Shown: positions 1 through 11,668, numbered from the stretch's first letter. The stretch is DNA of 64,000 nucleotides from Bacteroidales bacterium (GCA_015060885.1 SUXO01000001.1:62001-126000); one strand, 5' to 3'. Numbers and translations: made by a program. The notes: generated by a model from the letters alone, not told the origin.

Positions 1-693
1 GAATTCACCGAGAAGGTCAACAAGTTCGGTAAGGAGTTCCCCGACCTCGACAATGTTGCCGCAATATGCGTCTACCCCAACTTCGCTCAAATAGTGAGCC
101 AGACGCTGGAAGAGGACTATGTGGGCATAGCCTGCGTATCGGGCGGTTTCCCCTCGTCACAGACATTCCAGGAGATTAAGGTGGCCGAAACAGCAATGGC
201 AATACACGATGGTGCTACCGAGATTGACATTGTTTTGAGCGTTGGCAAGTTCCTTTCGGGCGACTACGAAGGAGTGTGCGACGAGATACAGGAACTCAAA
301 AACGTATGTGGCGACAAGCACCTCAAAGTGATACTCGAAACAGGAGCCTTGAAGAGTGCCGAAAACATTAAAAAAGCATCGATTTTATCGATATATTCGG
401 GTGCCGACTTCATAAAGACATCGACAGGCAAGGAGTCACCTGCCGCCACCCCCGAGGCAGCATATGTAATGTGCAGCACCATCAAGGAGTACTACCAGAA
501 GACAGGCCGCAAAATCGGTTTCAAGCCCGCCGGCGGCATAAATACCGTGCACGATGCACTCGTGTACTATACAATAGTAAAAGAATTGCTGGGCGAGGAG
601 TGGCTCACAAACAAACTGTTCCGCCTGGGAACAAGCCGCCTTGCAAACTTGTGTTTGAGTGAGATTGTGGGCAAGGAGATGAAATTCTTCTAA
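1..693 (+). CDS. deoC: deoxyribose-phosphate aldolase, 5' truncated by window edge
   Basis: Frame is open from base 1 (EFTEKVNKFGKEFPDLDNVAAICVYPNF...). Class I aldolase motifs EIDIVLSVGKFLSGDY, KVILETGAL and DFIKTSTGK. Confidence 0.95.
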   Translation, partial: EFTEKVNKFGKEFPDLDNVAAICVYPNFAQIVSQTLEEDYVGIACVSGGFPSSQTFQEIKVAETAMAIHDGATEIDIVLSVGKFLSGDYEGVCDEIQELKNVCGDKHLKVILETGALKSAENIKKASILSIYSGADFIKTSTGKESPAATPEAAYVMCSTIKEYYQKTGRKIGFKPAGGINTVHDALVYYTIVKELLGEEWLTNKLFRLGTSRLANLCLSEIVGKEMKFF

Positions 694-712
694 AAAAGAA
701 TAATCACCAAAT

Positions 713-746
713 AAAAAATCCAATCACTTTTGTGATTGGATTTTTT
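713..746. terminator. bidirectional intrinsic terminator between convergent deoC and polyprenyl synthetase
   Basis: aaaaaatccaatcac-tttt-gtgattggatttttt, 15-bp perfect stem with A-run and T-run. Confidence 0.85.
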
Positions 747-1719
747 ATTTGACACGGGATATTACATAATCGAGATAAGCCACAAGTGCATCACGGCAAT
801 CGTCCGGAATAGCCTGCGGCAAACAAGCAAGAGCCTGGGTGCGCAATTGCTCTATTTTGTCGAGGGCATACTGTACCCCACCCTCCTTTTTCGACAGCTC
901 AATAAGCGATTCTATCTCCATTTCACCGAGCTCTTTTCCTTCTGTAAGCTTACGGTTTATTGCAGCGACAAAAGGCTCCGACGATGTGCGTAGGACATAC
1001 AAAGCAGGCAGTGTTATTTTACCCTCACGCATATCACTGCCTGTGGGCTTGCCTATATCGGATGTATAATAGTCGAAGATATCGTCTTTTATCTGGAAAC
1101 AGATGCCGAGCAATTCGCCGAACTTGCGGAACGCAGCTGCAACAGCCTCGCTTGCACCTGCCGACAGAGCTCCTATAAAAGCACAGGATGCAAAAAGGGA
1201 TGCTGTCTTACCCTTTATTATATTAAGATAGTTTTCTTCGTCATAAACGCCGTTCCGTTGCACCTGCAACTGCATTATTTCGCCGCTTGAAAGAGCGCAA
1301 CCAAGTTGCGATAATTGCTCGATGATTTCGATGTTTTTTGTCTTTGCAGCATTGCTCAAAGAGAGCGAAAACAGGTAGTCGCCGGTGAGAATTGCAATGC
1401 GGTTACCGTAAAGGGCGTTCAACGATGGGAGGCTGCGACGCATGGCACTTTCATCGACCACATCATCGTGCAAGAGACTTGCCGTGTGCAACAGCTCCAA
1501 CGAAGCCGCAGCAGCGTGTGTCACGGACGAAACAGCACCGCAACTCTTTGCTGCAAGCAACAGCAACATAGGCCTCATCATTTTGCCCACAGACGACGAC
1601 ACACTGCACAATGTCGAATTCAACAGCGGTATTTCACTATTGAATTGGGCATTGTAATACTCCTTAAAAACTTCAAATTCCTGTTTTATAGGAGCCTGTA
1701 TGACCGTCTTTAAATCCAT
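745..1719 (-). CDS. polyprenyl synthetase family protein (octaprenyl diphosphate synthase-like)
   Basis: LLHDDVVDESAMRR (first Asp-rich motif) and QIKDDIFDY (second Asp-rich motif), GKPTGSDMREGKITLP. Confidence 0.93.
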   Translation of the reverse strand: MDLKTVIQAPIKQEFEVFKEYYNAQFNSEIPLLNSTLCSVSSSVGKMMRPMLLLLAAKSCGAVSSVTHAAAASLELLHTASLLHDDVVDESAMRRSLPSLNALYGNRIAILTGDYLFSLSLSNAAKTKNIEIIEQLSQLGCALSSGEIMQLQVQRNGVYDEENYLNIIKGKTASLFASCAFIGALSAGASEAVAAAFRKFGELLGICFQIKDDIFDYYTSDIGKPTGSDMREGKITLPALYVLRTSSEPFVAAINRKLTEGKELGEMEIESLIELSKKEGGVQYALDKIEQLRTQALACLPQAIPDDCRDALVAYLDYVISRVK

Positions 1720-1986
1720 TTATGAGATTTATGGGTTATTTATACAGCACAACAACCCGGTAGCGACACGAGCAGTTGCAGCTATTTTAACATCGTTGCC
1801 ACAAAAGTAATAAAAAAGAATATGGATAGTAGCATAATTTTTGTATTTTTACACTCGGTTATGGTTTATTGGGAACTATATTCACGTTGTTTTTTAAATT
1901 ATGCCTGCACCGTGACAGGCGGGAGAGAATTATTTTTACGTAATTTAAAAGAACCTGCCTTTTAAAGGTTCAAAACAGTTTCTCGA

Positions 1987-4818
1987 ATGGAAAAACTCTT
2001 TTTACTCGATGCATACGCACTTATTTACCGTGCATATTACGCATTCATAAAGAACCCCAGGATAAACTCGAAAGGGTTCAACACATCGGCAATTCTGGGC
2101 TTTGTAAACACCCTTGAAGATGTTATAAAAAAGGAACATCCAACACATTTGGGAGTTGCCTTTGACCCACGCGGAAAAACATTCCGCCACGAAGCTTATG
2201 AGCTTTATAAGGCGCAACGTGAGGAGACACCGGAGGTTATACGCGAGTCGGTGCCTGTAATAAAGGAGATACTTAAAGCATATAACATACCGGTATTCGA
2301 AGTGCCGGGTTTTGAGGCCGATGATGTTGTGGGAACACTGGCAAAACAGGCGGAAAAAAGGGGAATTATTACATATATGATGACTCCCGACAAGGACTAC
2401 GGGCAACTGGTTTCGGAACACGTATTCATTTACAGGCCGAAATATGGTGACAAGGAGTTCGAAGTGATGGGTGTGGAACGTGTAAAGGAAAAATTCGGCA
2501 TTGAGCAGACCTGCCAGGTAATAGACCTGTTGGGGCTTATGGGCGACGCAAGCGATAACATACCAGGCTGCCCGGGAGTAGGTGAAAAGACCGCACAAAA
2601 ACTCATTACTGAATTCGGCAGCATTGAGAACCTTCTCGACAACACAGACAAATTGAAAGGCGCACTCAAAAGCAAGGTCGAAGAGAACCGCGAAAAAATT
2701 CTGTTCAGCAAATTCCTTGCAACCATAAAGACCGATGTTCCCATAGAACTTGATATGGAACTTTTAAAACGCAAGCCGGCTAACGAAGAGGAACTCACTC
2801 GCCTACTCGACTTTTACGAATTGCGTGCACTCAAAGAGAGAGTGAAGAAAACAAACTTCGCCCCCTCACTCTTCGGCGATACCTTGCAACCCACTGAAAA
2901 TGCCGGCACCGATGAAAAAGGTAAAAAGGTAAAAAACGAGCCGCAACAAGGCTTTCTCTTTGATTTTTTTGCCGACGAAGGTACGGGCGAAGAAAAAAAA
3001 TCGAGCCATTTGAGCTTAAAAGATACCCCGCACAGCTATAAACTCATTGACACAGAAGAGGATATATATAGTTTTCTTTCTGCTATAAAAAATTACAAAA
3101 CTGTGTGCATAGACACCGAAACCACAAGCACCAACGCTTTGGAGGCCGAACTTGTGGGAATTTCCATTTCGGTAAAAGAGGGCGAGGCTGTCTACATACC
3201 ATTTTCACAAAACAGGACAGCAGCCACTACCCGACTCGAAATTCTGCGCCCGCTCATAGAAGACGAAACAATATGCAAGGTGGGACAGAATATAAAATAT
3301 GACCTTACCGTTCTTGCCAACTACGGAGTTGAACTGCGTGGAAAACTTTTCGATACAATGATTGCACACTATGTGCTGCAACCCGAACTTTACCACGGGA
3401 TGGACTACCTTGCCGAAATTTATCTCAACTATGAAACAATAAAGATAACGGAGCTCATCGGCGCAAAGGGCAAGAACCAGAAAAATATGCGCGACCTCTC
3501 CCCTGCCGAAGTTTGCGATTACGCTTGTGAAGATGCCGACATTACCCTGCGACTGAAAAACATCCTGGAACAGGAGATTAAGAACGAAGGCATAGAGGAA
3601 CTATTCTATAATATTGAAATGCCGCTTATCCCCGTGCTTGCATATATGGAACGCAACGGGGCACGCATAGACAGCAACGCACTGCGCGAGACCTCTACCC
3701 TGCTTGGCAAACGTTTGGAGGAGATTGAAAACGGAATTTTTGAACAGGCCGGCGAGGTATTCAACATTGCATCGCCCAAACAGGTGGGCGACATACTCTT
3801 TGGCAAGCTCAAAATTGTTGAGAAACCCAAAAAGACAAAAACGGGACAATTTGTAACATCGGAAGAGGTTCTTGCGCAGTTACAGAACCGCCACCCTATT
3901 GTTAAAAATATTTTACAATACCGAGGGCTTAAAAAGCTGTTGAGCACCTATATCGACAGCCTCCCTTCACTTGTAAACCCACGCACAGGGAAGATACACA
4001 CATCGTACAACCAGACAGTGACAGCCACCGGACGATTGAGTTCGAGCAACCCCAACCTGCAAAACATTCCAATACGCGACGAGGAGGGCAAAGAGGTGCG
4101 CAAAGCCTTCATTCCCGACGATGGATGCCTGTTCCTGTCGGCCGACTACTCACAGATTGAATTGCGTATTATGGCCCACCTGAGCGGTGACAAGAATATG
4201 ATTGAGGACTTTTGCAGCGGTCACGACATACACGCTGCAACAGCAGCAAAGATATACAGAAAACCAATTGAGGAGGTTACAAAAGACGAACGCCGCAAAG
4301 CAAAAGTGGCCAATTTCGGCATCATTTACGGTATTTCGGTATTTGGCCTTGCCGAGAGAATGAACGTGAGCCGCCCCGAAGCAAAAGTACTTATCGACAA
4401 CTATTTCGAAACATATAAAGGAGTGGCCGAATACATTGAAAAATGTAAACAAACAGCCAAACTCAACGGCTATGTTGAAACCATATTCCACCGCAAGCGT
4501 TTCCTGCCCGATATAAACTCGCACAATGCCGTTGTGCGCGGATATGCCGAACGAAACGCAGTGAACGCACCCATACAGGGAAGTGCAGCCGATATAATAA
4601 AGGTTGCAATGATAAACATTTACCGCCGTATGAAGGAGCAACAGATGCGCTCCACAATGATATTGCAGGTACACGACGAACTTAACTTCAACGTGGTGCC
4701 AAGCGAAAAAGAGGCCCTGCAAACACTTGTGGTCGAGGAGATGCAACGTGCCTTCACAATGCGTGTTCCCCTTGTTGCCGACTATGGTTGGGGCGCAAAC
4801 TGGTTAGAGGCACACTGA
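1987..4818 (+). CDS. polA: DNA polymerase I
   Basis: 5' nuclease N-terminus (LFLLDAYALIYRAYYAF), 3'-5' exonuclease DTETTS, polymerase motifs DYSQIELRIMAHLSGD and QVHDELNF. Confidence 0.98.
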   Translation: MEKLFLLDAYALIYRAYYAFIKNPRINSKGFNTSAILGFVNTLEDVIKKEHPTHLGVAFDPRGKTFRHEAYELYKAQREETPEVIRESVPVIKEILKAYNIPVFEVPGFEADDVVGTLAKQAEKRGIITYMMTPDKDYGQLVSEHVFIYRPKYGDKEFEVMGVERVKEKFGIEQTCQVIDLLGLMGDASDNIPGCPGVGEKTAQKLITEFGSIENLLDNTDKLKGALKSKVEENREKILFSKFLATIKTDVPIELDMELLKRKPANEEELTRLLDFYELRALKERVKKTNFAPSLFGDTLQPTENAGTDEKGKKVKNEPQQGFLFDFFADEGTGEEKKSSHLSLKDTPHSYKLIDTEEDIYSFLSAIKNYKTVCIDTETTSTNALEAELVGISISVKEGEAVYIPFSQNRTAATTRLEILRPLIEDETICKVGQNIKYDLTVLANYGVELRGKLFDTMIAHYVLQPELYHGMDYLAEIYLNYETIKITELIGAKGKNQKNMRDLSPAEVCDYACEDADITLRLKNILEQEIKNEGIEELFYNIEMPLIPVLAYMERNGARIDSNALRETSTLLGKRLEEIENGIFEQAGEVFNIASPKQVGDILFGKLKIVEKPKKTKTGQFVTSEEVLAQLQNRHPIVKNILQYRGLKKLLSTYIDSLPSLVNPRTGKIHTSYNQTVTATGRLSSSNPNLQNIPIRDEEGKEVRKAFIPDDGCLFLSADYSQIELRIMAHLSGDKNMIEDFCSGHDIHAATAAKIYRKPIEEVTKDERRKAKVANFGIIYGISVFGLAERMNVSRPEAKVLIDNYFETYKGVAEYIEKCKQTAKLNGYVETIFHRKRFLPDINSHNAVVRGYAERNAVNAPIQGSAADIIKVAMINIYRRMKEQQMRSTMILQVHDELNFNVVPSEKEALQTLVVEEMQRAFTMRVPLVADYGWGANWLEAH

Positions 4819-4891
4819 TTTATACAACCCCTATAAGATAACGGTTATATAAAGAGGTTATTGGCAATTTTTTACTTACAAAATTATTCGC

Positions 4892-4899
4892 TATTTTTG
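4892..4899 (+). promoter_or_regulatory. Bacteroidetes-type -7 element (TATTTTTG) upstream of ychF
   Basis: Matches TAnnTTTG. Lies 60 bp upstream of the ychF ATG. Confidence 0.5.
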
Positions 4900-4959
4900 C
4901 ACTGCCTTTCGCAAAGAGGGCAGTGCAAAAAATTTAATAACGGAATAAGATACAAGAAT

Positions 4960-6063
4960 ATGGCTTTGAAAGCAGGAATTGTGGGCTTGCCCAATGTAGG
5001 AAAATCGACACTTTTCAACTGCCTGTCGAGTGCAAAAGCACAGGCAGCAAACTTCCCCTTCTGTACCATCGATGCACAGCTGGGACAAATAACAGTACCC
5101 GATGAGCGACTCAACAAACTCGCCGAGATTGTTCACCCCGGCCGCATAGTACCCGCCACATGCGACATTGTGGACATTGCAGGCCTTGTAAAAGGCGCAA
5201 GCAAAGGCGAGGGACTGGGCAACCAATTCCTGGGCAACATACGTGAAACCGATGCCATAATACACGTTCTGCGCTGTTTCGACAACGACAACATTGTACA
5301 CGTCGACGGTTCTGTTAACCCTGTGCGCGACAAGGAGATTATCGACATTGAGTTACAGTTGAAAGACCTTGAAACCATTGAAAACCGCATAAAACGTGTA
5401 GAGAAACAGGCACGTGTGGGCGGCGACAAGCAGGCAAAACTCGAATACGATGTACTAATGCGGTACAAGGATGCTCTGGAAGCGGGAAAATCGGCCCGTA
5501 CAGTGGTTTTTGAGACCGAAGACGAGCAGAACATAGCAAAGAATCTCTTCCTTCTCACATCGAAGCCGGTTCTCTATGTGTGCAATGTCGATGAAACATC
5601 GGCTGCCAAAGGCAACAAATACGTAGATGCAGTGCGCGAAGCTGTGAAAGATGAGAATGCCGAACTGCTAATAATTTCGGCACAGACCGAAGCCGACATT
5701 GCCGAACTCGAAAGCTACGAGGAGAAGCAGATGTTCTTGGAGGATATGGGGCTTACAGAGTCGGGCTGCGACCGACTTATAAAGGCCATATACTCTCTTT
5801 TGAACCTGCAAACATTCATCACCGCCGGCGAAATGGAGGTAAAGGCATGGACATTCCGCAAGGGATGGAAAGCACCCCAGTGCGCAGGTGTCATACACAC
5901 CGATTTCGAGAAAGGATTCATTCGCGCCGAGGTGATAAAGTATGACGATTATATAAACTATGGTTCCGAAGCAGCAGTGAAAGAGGCCGGAAAGATGGGT
6001 GTCGAGGGCAAGGAGTATGTGGTACAGGACGGCGATATAATGCACTTCCGCTTTAATGTATAA
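4960..6063 (+). CDS. ychF: redox-regulated ATPase / Obg-like GTPase YchF
   Basis: MALKAGIVGLPNVGKSTLFNCL..., DIVDIAGLVKGASKGEGLGN, C-terminal TGS domain. ATG at 4960 preferred over the upstream TTG in the ORF track. Confidence 0.96.
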   Translation: MALKAGIVGLPNVGKSTLFNCLSSAKAQAANFPFCTIDAQLGQITVPDERLNKLAEIVHPGRIVPATCDIVDIAGLVKGASKGEGLGNQFLGNIRETDAIIHVLRCFDNDNIVHVDGSVNPVRDKEIIDIELQLKDLETIENRIKRVEKQARVGGDKQAKLEYDVLMRYKDALEAGKSARTVVFETEDEQNIAKNLFLLTSKPVLYVCNVDETSAAKGNKYVDAVREAVKDENAELLIISAQTEADIAELESYEEKQMFLEDMGLTESGCDRLIKAIYSLLNLQTFITAGEMEVKAWTFRKGWKAPQCAGVIHTDFEKGFIRAEVIKYDDYINYGSEAAVKEAGKMGVEGKEYVVQDGDIMHFRFNV

Positions 6064-6069
6064 AGAATT

Positions 6070-6906
6070 ATGGACACCCTCTGCCACATAGTATGGAACC
6101 CCTCGACAAGCCCGTTCTCTATATTCGGGTTCGAGGTGCGTTATTACTCATTATGTTGGGTAATGGCTTTAATGACAGGTTATTACATTGTACATTACCT
6201 GTACAGGAAACAGAATGTAAAGGATGAACTTTTTGAGCCGCTCTTTATGTACTGTTTCATTGGTATCCTTGTGGGCGCACGTCTGGGACACTGCCTTTTT
6301 TACGAGCCCGATTATTACCTTAATAACATAACGGAGATGTTCCTCCCCATAAAGATTACAGCCGACGGATGGAAATTCATCGGTTATCAGGGACTCGCGA
6401 GCCACGGAGGAACCATAGGAATTATAATAGCACTTATCCTTTACCGTTATAAAACGAAATTGTCCATAAGATGGGTGTTCGACATTATATGTATTGCCAC
6501 ACCCCTTGCAGTGTCGTTCATACGAATAGGAAATTTTATGAACTCCGAAATTCTGGGCCGCGCAACCGACAGCCCGTTGGGTATAATTTTTGCACAGGTC
6601 GACAATGTTCCACGCCACCCGGCACAGCTATATGAGGCTATCGCCTACATAATAATAGGTATCGGCGGATGGTTGCTGTACAAGAAATTCCCGCAGTTGA
6701 TAGGTAGCGGATTCTTTTTCGGCTACTGCCTCTTGACGGTTTTCACATTCCGCTTCTTTGTCGAATTCTTAAAGGAGGTGCAAGTGGAATTTGAACAGAA
6801 TATGACACTCGATATGGGACAGTGGTTGAGTATTCCGTTCATTATAATTGGCGCAGCAGGCGTTGCAAACGGAATAAGGATATTGTCAAAAAAAGGTGAC
6901 GCATAA
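6070..6906 (+). CDS. lgt: prolipoprotein diacylglyceryl transferase
   Basis: GLASHGGTIGIIIAL, RIGNFMNSEILGRATDSP and RHPAQLYEA signatures. Confidence 0.95.
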   Translation: MDTLCHIVWNPSTSPFSIFGFEVRYYSLCWVMALMTGYYIVHYLYRKQNVKDELFEPLFMYCFIGILVGARLGHCLFYEPDYYLNNITEMFLPIKITADGWKFIGYQGLASHGGTIGIIIALILYRYKTKLSIRWVFDIICIATPLAVSFIRIGNFMNSEILGRATDSPLGIIFAQVDNVPRHPAQLYEAIAYIIIGIGGWLLYKKFPQLIGSGFFFGYCLLTVFTFRFFVEFLKEVQVEFEQNMTLDMGQWLSIPFIIIGAAGVANGIRILSKKGDA

Positions 6907-6946
6907 AGTAAACCCCAAAGTTTGGAAAAACTTTGGGGTTTACTTT
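6905..6946. terminator. intrinsic terminator between convergent lgt and katA
   Basis: aaagtaaaccccaaagttt-ggaa-aaactttggggtttacttt, 19-bp perfect stem. Confidence 0.85.
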
Positions 6947-6995
6947 ATTTTTGGTAATAATATAGATGTTGACCATAAATGTTTTTTCGCGTCTT

Positions 6996-7052
6996 TGTCA
7001 TCTCGAACCTTGTGTGAGAGATCCCTCGTCGCTTTGCTCTGTCGGGATGACA
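6996..7052. repeat. possible dispersed intergenic repeat with inverted ends
   Basis: tgtcatctcgaaccttgtgtgagagatccctcgtcgctttgctctgtcgggatgaca. Inverted termini TGTCATC/GATGACA; resembles widespread intergenic repeats of the form 'GTCAT..GATCCCTCG..GGGATGACA'. Confidence 0.4.
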
Positions 7053-7107
7053 TTGACATAAAGGGCGTAGGTCAACTGCAATATTCTCTCTTTATTTTTT
7101 TATGGTA

Positions 7108-8616
7108 CTATATGCTACGTGTGGCATCCAAACGCTCCTTTATGCCCAACGATGCAAGGTGTTTAACCTTGTCGGGTGAAAGGTTCAGTGCATCGGCTAT
7201 GCGCAGGCCATACTCGGCATCGGCAAGGTAACAATGCGCTGCGTGGCGATATTTTATATTATCGGTTACAGGCATCATATCCTCGGCGGTGTTGCTTATC
7301 AACAGTTTGCGTTTCTCCTCGGTGAGCAGACGATAAAGATTGCCGGGTTGGCAGAAACAGTCATCGGTGCGGTCATCGTGGTAGTCGTAACGGCCGGCAT
7401 CGGCACCGATAGGGGAGTGCGCACCGGGATAATCCTTCACCTGCCACTCACCTATACTGTTGGGCGAATAACCTTTTGTTGCACCGTTGTTATCGTCGAC
7501 ACGCATAAGGCCGTCGCGGTGGAAACTATGCATAGGGCAGCGGGGACGGTTAACCGGTATCTGGTCGTGATTTACACCAAGCCTGTAACGCTGGGCATCG
7601 CCATAGGAGAAGAGCCTGCCCTGCAACATCTTATCGGGCGAGAGGCCAATACCGGGAACAATGTGGGCAGGGTTAAATGCAGCCTGTTCTATCTGGGCAA
7701 AATAGTTATCGGGATTTCTGTTGAGTTCCATTATACCCACCTCGATGAGTGGAAAATCCTTGTGGCTCCATACTTTGGTGAGGTCGAACGGGTTTTCCTT
7801 ATGATTGCGTGCCTGCTCCTCGGTCATTATCTGGAAACAGAGTTTCCAGCGTGGATAGTCGCCCGTTGCAATTGCATTGAAGAGGTCGCGGCCGTGGCTT
7901 TCACGGTCTTTTGCTATGACAGCGGCAGCCTCCTCGTTGCTTAAATTCTTTATTCCTTGCAGAGTTATAAAATGGAATTTCACCCACACACGCACTCCCT
8001 GTGCGTTAATAAGACTGAATGTGTGTGAACCGAAACCGTGCATATGACGGTAGGTTGCAGGTATGCCACGGTCGGACATTACAATGGTCACCTGGTGAAG
8101 TGCTTCGGGAAGCATTGTCCAGAAATCCCAATTACTCTGCGGAGAGCGAAGATTGGTCTGCGGGTCACGTTTTATGGCGTGGTTAAGGTCGGGAAACTGT
8201 AAAGGGTCGCGCAAAAAGAATACAGGAGTGTTGTTTCCCACAAGATCCCAGTTACCCTCTTCGGTGTAGAAACGCACTGCGAAGCCTCTTATGTCGCGCT
8301 CGGCATCGGCTGCACCCCGCTCGCCGGCCACGGTTGAGAAGCGTACAAGCACATCGGTTTTCTTGCCCACTTGCGAGAATAGCGATGCACAGGTGTAGCG
8401 CGTGACATCGTTCGTTACTGTAAAGGTACCGAAAGCACCGCTCCCTTTTGCATGCATACGGCGTTCAGGGATTACCTCACGGTCGAAGTGGGCAAGTTTC
8501 TCTATGAGCCAGTTGTCTTCGAGCAATACCGGCCCGCGGCTGCCGGCTGTCAAGGAATTGGTATTGTCGCTCACAGGAGCCCCGGACTCATTTGTAAGAT
8601 GTTTTTTATTATCCAT
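7108..8616 (-). CDS. katA: heme catalase (clade 3-like)
   Basis: [75 protein letters not shown]. Confidence 0.97.
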   Translation of the reverse strand: MDNKKHLTNESGAPVSDNTNSLTAGSRGPVLLEDNWLIEKLAHFDREVIPERRMHAKGSGAFGTFTVTNDVTRYTCASLFSQVGKKTDVLVRFSTVAGERGAADAERDIRGFAVRFYTEEGNWDLVGNNTPVFFLRDPLQFPDLNHAIKRDPQTNLRSPQSNWDFWTMLPEALHQVTIVMSDRGIPATYRHMHGFGSHTFSLINAQGVRVWVKFHFITLQGIKNLSNEEAAAVIAKDRESHGRDLFNAIATGDYPRWKLCFQIMTEEQARNHKENPFDLTKVWSHKDFPLIEVGIMELNRNPDNYFAQIEQAAFNPAHIVPGIGLSPDKMLQGRLFSYGDAQRYRLGVNHDQIPVNRPRCPMHSFHRDGLMRVDDNNGATKGYSPNSIGEWQVKDYPGAHSPIGADAGRYDYHDDRTDDCFCQPGNLYRLLTEEKRKLLISNTAEDMMPVTDNIKYRHAAHCYLADAEYGLRIADALNLSPDKVKHLASLGIKERLDATRSI

Positions 8617-8724
8617 AATATATTCTGTTTAGTTATAACATTTTATAAACCGAACAATTTGGATAAAAGTTTGTAAATGAGAATAAAAAATAAATATTCC
8701 ATCTTTTTGATTGGAAACAAATAA

Positions 8725-8764
8725 AATGTGGGTGACCCAAAAGTGAAATGGGTCACCCACGTTT
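8725..8764. terminator. hairpin between mutS (-) and katA (-)
   Basis: gtgggtgaccca-aaagtgaaa-tgggtcacccac, 12-bp perfect core stem. Confidence 0.5.
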
Positions 8765-8915
8765 GTAGGGAGGTTGGATAAAAAGAGCTATTTTTAGGCT
8801 TGCGAAGCCCGAAAAAACGCAGTTTACTAAGCGTAAATGAGTATTTTTCGGTCAAGCGTAACAACAAAAGAGCCTTTTTAGTCAGCCTCATTTCAGTAAT
8901 CTCCGGAGCAGGGAT

Positions 8916-11537
8916 TTATTTTACAATCTTCTGTATCTCATTAAGTTTATTCAACGCTTCGAGCGGAGTGAGGTTATTCACGTCTATGCCCAGAATTTCG
9001 TCACGCACTTGTGAGAGGACAGGGTCGTCGAGCTGGAAGAAATTAAGCTGAACACCTTCGCGGCTCTCGGCAATTTCGGTTGCAGGGGCCTTTTTAAGGT
9101 CGCCACGGTTGTCATTGGCTTCGAGTTTGCTCAATATCTGTTCCGAGCGTCTTATTACACTCTTGGGCATACCTGCGAGCTTTGCAACGTGGATACCGAA
9201 AGAGTGTTCGCTGCCGCCCACCATTAGCTTGCGCAGGAATATTACGCGACCATCGATTTCACGTACCGATACATTGTAGTTCTTTATGCGCGGGAAACTC
9301 TTCTCCATTTCGTTGAGTTCGTGATAATGGGTGGCAAAGAGTGTGCGGGCACGGCCGCGTGCATTTTCGTGTATATGCTCAACAATGGCCCAGGCAATGG
9401 ACATACCGTCGTATGTCGATGTTCCGCGGCCAAGCTCGTCGAAGAGCACAAGGCTACGCCCCGAAAGGTTGTTGAGAATGCTTGCAGCCTCGGTCATTTC
9501 GACCATAAAGGTTGACTCGCCGGCCGATATATTGTCGCTTGCACCGACACGTGTGAATATCTTGTCGACAAGGCCTATGTGGGCACTCTCGGCCGGAACA
9601 AAACAACCTATCTGCGCAAGCAGTGTTATGAGGGCTGTCTGTCGCAGAAGAGCCGACTTACCTGCCATATTTGGACCGGTGACAATTATTATCTGCTGCT
9701 TGTCGCTGTCGAGGTAGAGGTCATTGGGGATATAATCCTCGCCAACCGGCATCTGACGCTCTATAACAGGGTGGCGGCCCTGCTTTATATCGAGAATATT
9801 TTCCTCGCTTATCACAGGCCTTATGTATTTATAGGCGCGTGACACGTTGGCAAACGAGAGCAGGGTGTCGAGGCGGGCCAGGAGGGTAGCGTTCTGCTGT
9901 ATCGAGGGTATGTACGATGCAAGGTCCGTTACAATCTCACCGAAAATGCGCCCTTCGAGCGCAAGAATCTTCTCTTCGGCACCAAGTATCTTTTCTTCAT
10001 ACTCTTTGAGTTCTTGTGTAATGTATCGCTCGGCATTTACAAGTGTCTGCTTGCGTATCCACTCTTCGGGAACATTATCCTTGTATGTGTTGCGCACTTC
10101 AATATAATAACCGAACACGTTGTTGAACGATATTTTAAGGCTTGGTATTCCTGTGCGCTCACTCTCGCGCTGCTGCAACTGCATAAGGTAATCCTTGCCG
10201 TGATAGGCTATGGCACGCAATTCGTCGAGCTGCTCATTGACACCGTCGGCCACAACACCTCCCTTGTTCAGCAGAAGAGGCGGTTCGGGAACAATCTCAC
10301 GGGCTATACGGCTGCTTATGTCGGCACAACAATCGAGGCGGGCACCAATACTCTTTATAACCTCGTTCGACGACTCTTCACACGCCTTTTTTATAGGTTC
10401 TATGGCTTGCAGGGCTATCTTCAACTGCACAAGCTCGCGTGGTGACACTCGCGCAGCCGCCACCTTTGAGATTATTCGTTCAAGGTCGCCTATCCTGTGA
10501 AGCTGCTCATCGACGATGTCGCGGAATTCGGGCTCGCGGAAGTAATATTCCACAATATCAAGACGCTCATCGATTGGTTTCTTGTCTTTTAGGGGGAATA
10601 CCAGCCAGCGTTTGAGCAGACGGGCTCCCATAGGTGTAATGGTCTTGTCTATCACAGAGAGCAACGAGGAACCGCCGTCGTGCATACTTCCCATAAGTTC
10701 AAGACTGCGGATGGTAAACTTGTCGAGCCTCACATAACGCTCCTCTTCAATGCGTGAAATGGTGCGTATGTGCGATATCTGGTTATGCAGTGTCACGCCA
10801 AGATAGTGCAGAATGGCACCGGCTGCTACTATTCCACTGCGCAAGTGGCTTATGCCGTAACCTTTGAGATTCTTCGTTTCGAAATGCTTTGTAAGTTTCT
10901 CATTGGCAAATTCGTCGGTAAAAACCCAGTCGTCGAGTTCAAAGGTGAGCAGCTTGCTGCCGAAACACTCCTCGAAACGTTTTTTGTTTCCACGCTCGAA
11001 AAGTACCTCTTTGGGACGGAAATTGACAAGGAGTTTATCTATGTAATCGAATGTTCCTTCGGCCACAAGGAACTCGCCGGTTGAAATATCGAGGAACGAT
11101 ACACCGCACATAGGCTTTCCAAAGTGTACTGCTGCAAGAAAGTTATTCTCCTTATAGTCGAGTATGTTGTCGTTTATTGAAACACCGGGTGTAACAAGCT
11201 CTGTTATTCCACGTTTCACCAATTTCTTGGTCATTTTGGGATCTTCGAGCTGGTCGCAAATGGCAACACGCTTGCCGGCACGCACCAGTTTAGGGAGATA
11301 AGTGTCGAGTGCGTGAAAAGGAAAACCGGCCATTTCGGTAGCCTGTGCCGAAGGGTTTTTCCCGTTGGAACGTTTTGTGAGCGTTATTCCAAGTATCTCC
11401 GACGCTATGACTGCGTCGGAACAGTATGTTTCGTAAAAATCGCCGCAACGGAACAGAAGCACTGCATCGGGGTGCTTTGCTTTAAGTTCCAAAAACTGGC
11501 GCATCATGGGGGTTACAGCTGTCTCTTTTTCGGCCAT
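8916..11537 (-). CDS. mutS: DNA mismatch repair protein MutS
   Basis: [28 protein letters not shown] (FYE mismatch motif), [22 protein letters not shown] Walker [13 protein letters not shown]. Confidence 0.98.
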   Translation of the reverse strand: MAEKETAVTPMMRQFLELKAKHPDAVLLFRCGDFYETYCSDAVIASEILGITLTKRSNGKNPSAQATEMAGFPFHALDTYLPKLVRAGKRVAICDQLEDPKMTKKLVKRGITELVTPGVSINDNILDYKENNFLAAVHFGKPMCGVSFLDISTGEFLVAEGTFDYIDKLLVNFRPKEVLFERGNKKRFEECFGSKLLTFELDDWVFTDEFANEKLTKHFETKNLKGYGISHLRSGIVAAGAILHYLGVTLHNQISHIRTISRIEEERYVRLDKFTIRSLELMGSMHDGGSSLLSVIDKTITPMGARLLKRWLVFPLKDKKPIDERLDIVEYYFREPEFRDIVDEQLHRIGDLERIISKVAAARVSPRELVQLKIALQAIEPIKKACEESSNEVIKSIGARLDCCADISSRIAREIVPEPPLLLNKGGVVADGVNEQLDELRAIAYHGKDYLMQLQQRESERTGIPSLKISFNNVFGYYIEVRNTYKDNVPEEWIRKQTLVNAERYITQELKEYEEKILGAEEKILALEGRIFGEIVTDLASYIPSIQQNATLLARLDTLLSFANVSRAYKYIRPVISEENILDIKQGRHPVIERQMPVGEDYIPNDLYLDSDKQQIIIVTGPNMAGKSALLRQTALITLLAQIGCFVPAESAHIGLVDKIFTRVGASDNISAGESTFMVEMTEAASILNNLSGRSLVLFDELGRGTSTYDGMSIAWAIVEHIHENARGRARTLFATHYHELNEMEKSFPRIKNYNVSVREIDGRVIFLRKLMVGGSEHSFGIHVAKLAGMPKSVIRRSEQILSKLEANDNRGDLKKAPATEIAESREGVQLNFFQLDDPVLSQVRDEILGIDVNNLTPLEALNKLNEIQKIVK

Positions 11538-11660
11538 AAGATTTATTTAAATATTATGCGAAGGTAACTTTTTTTAGCGACAATTTTACCATTGAGCAGC
11601 AAAAAAGGAAATTAAAGGACAAATTATCGGCCGAAATATTCAATTACTACTTTTTTTATA

Positions 11661-11668
11661 TATTTTTG
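11661..11668 (+). promoter_or_regulatory. Bacteroidetes-type -7 element (TATTTTTG) upstream of leuS
   Basis: TAnnTTTG match ~73 bp upstream of the leuS start. Confidence 0.5.

Noticed and set aside
1951-1971. gaacct...aggttc inverted repeat upstream of polA
   Set aside because: Short 6-bp arms; too weak to call a regulatory element.
8643-8891. 82-aa ORF between katA and mutS
   Set aside because: Runs through the hairpin at 8725-8764; composition not protein-like.
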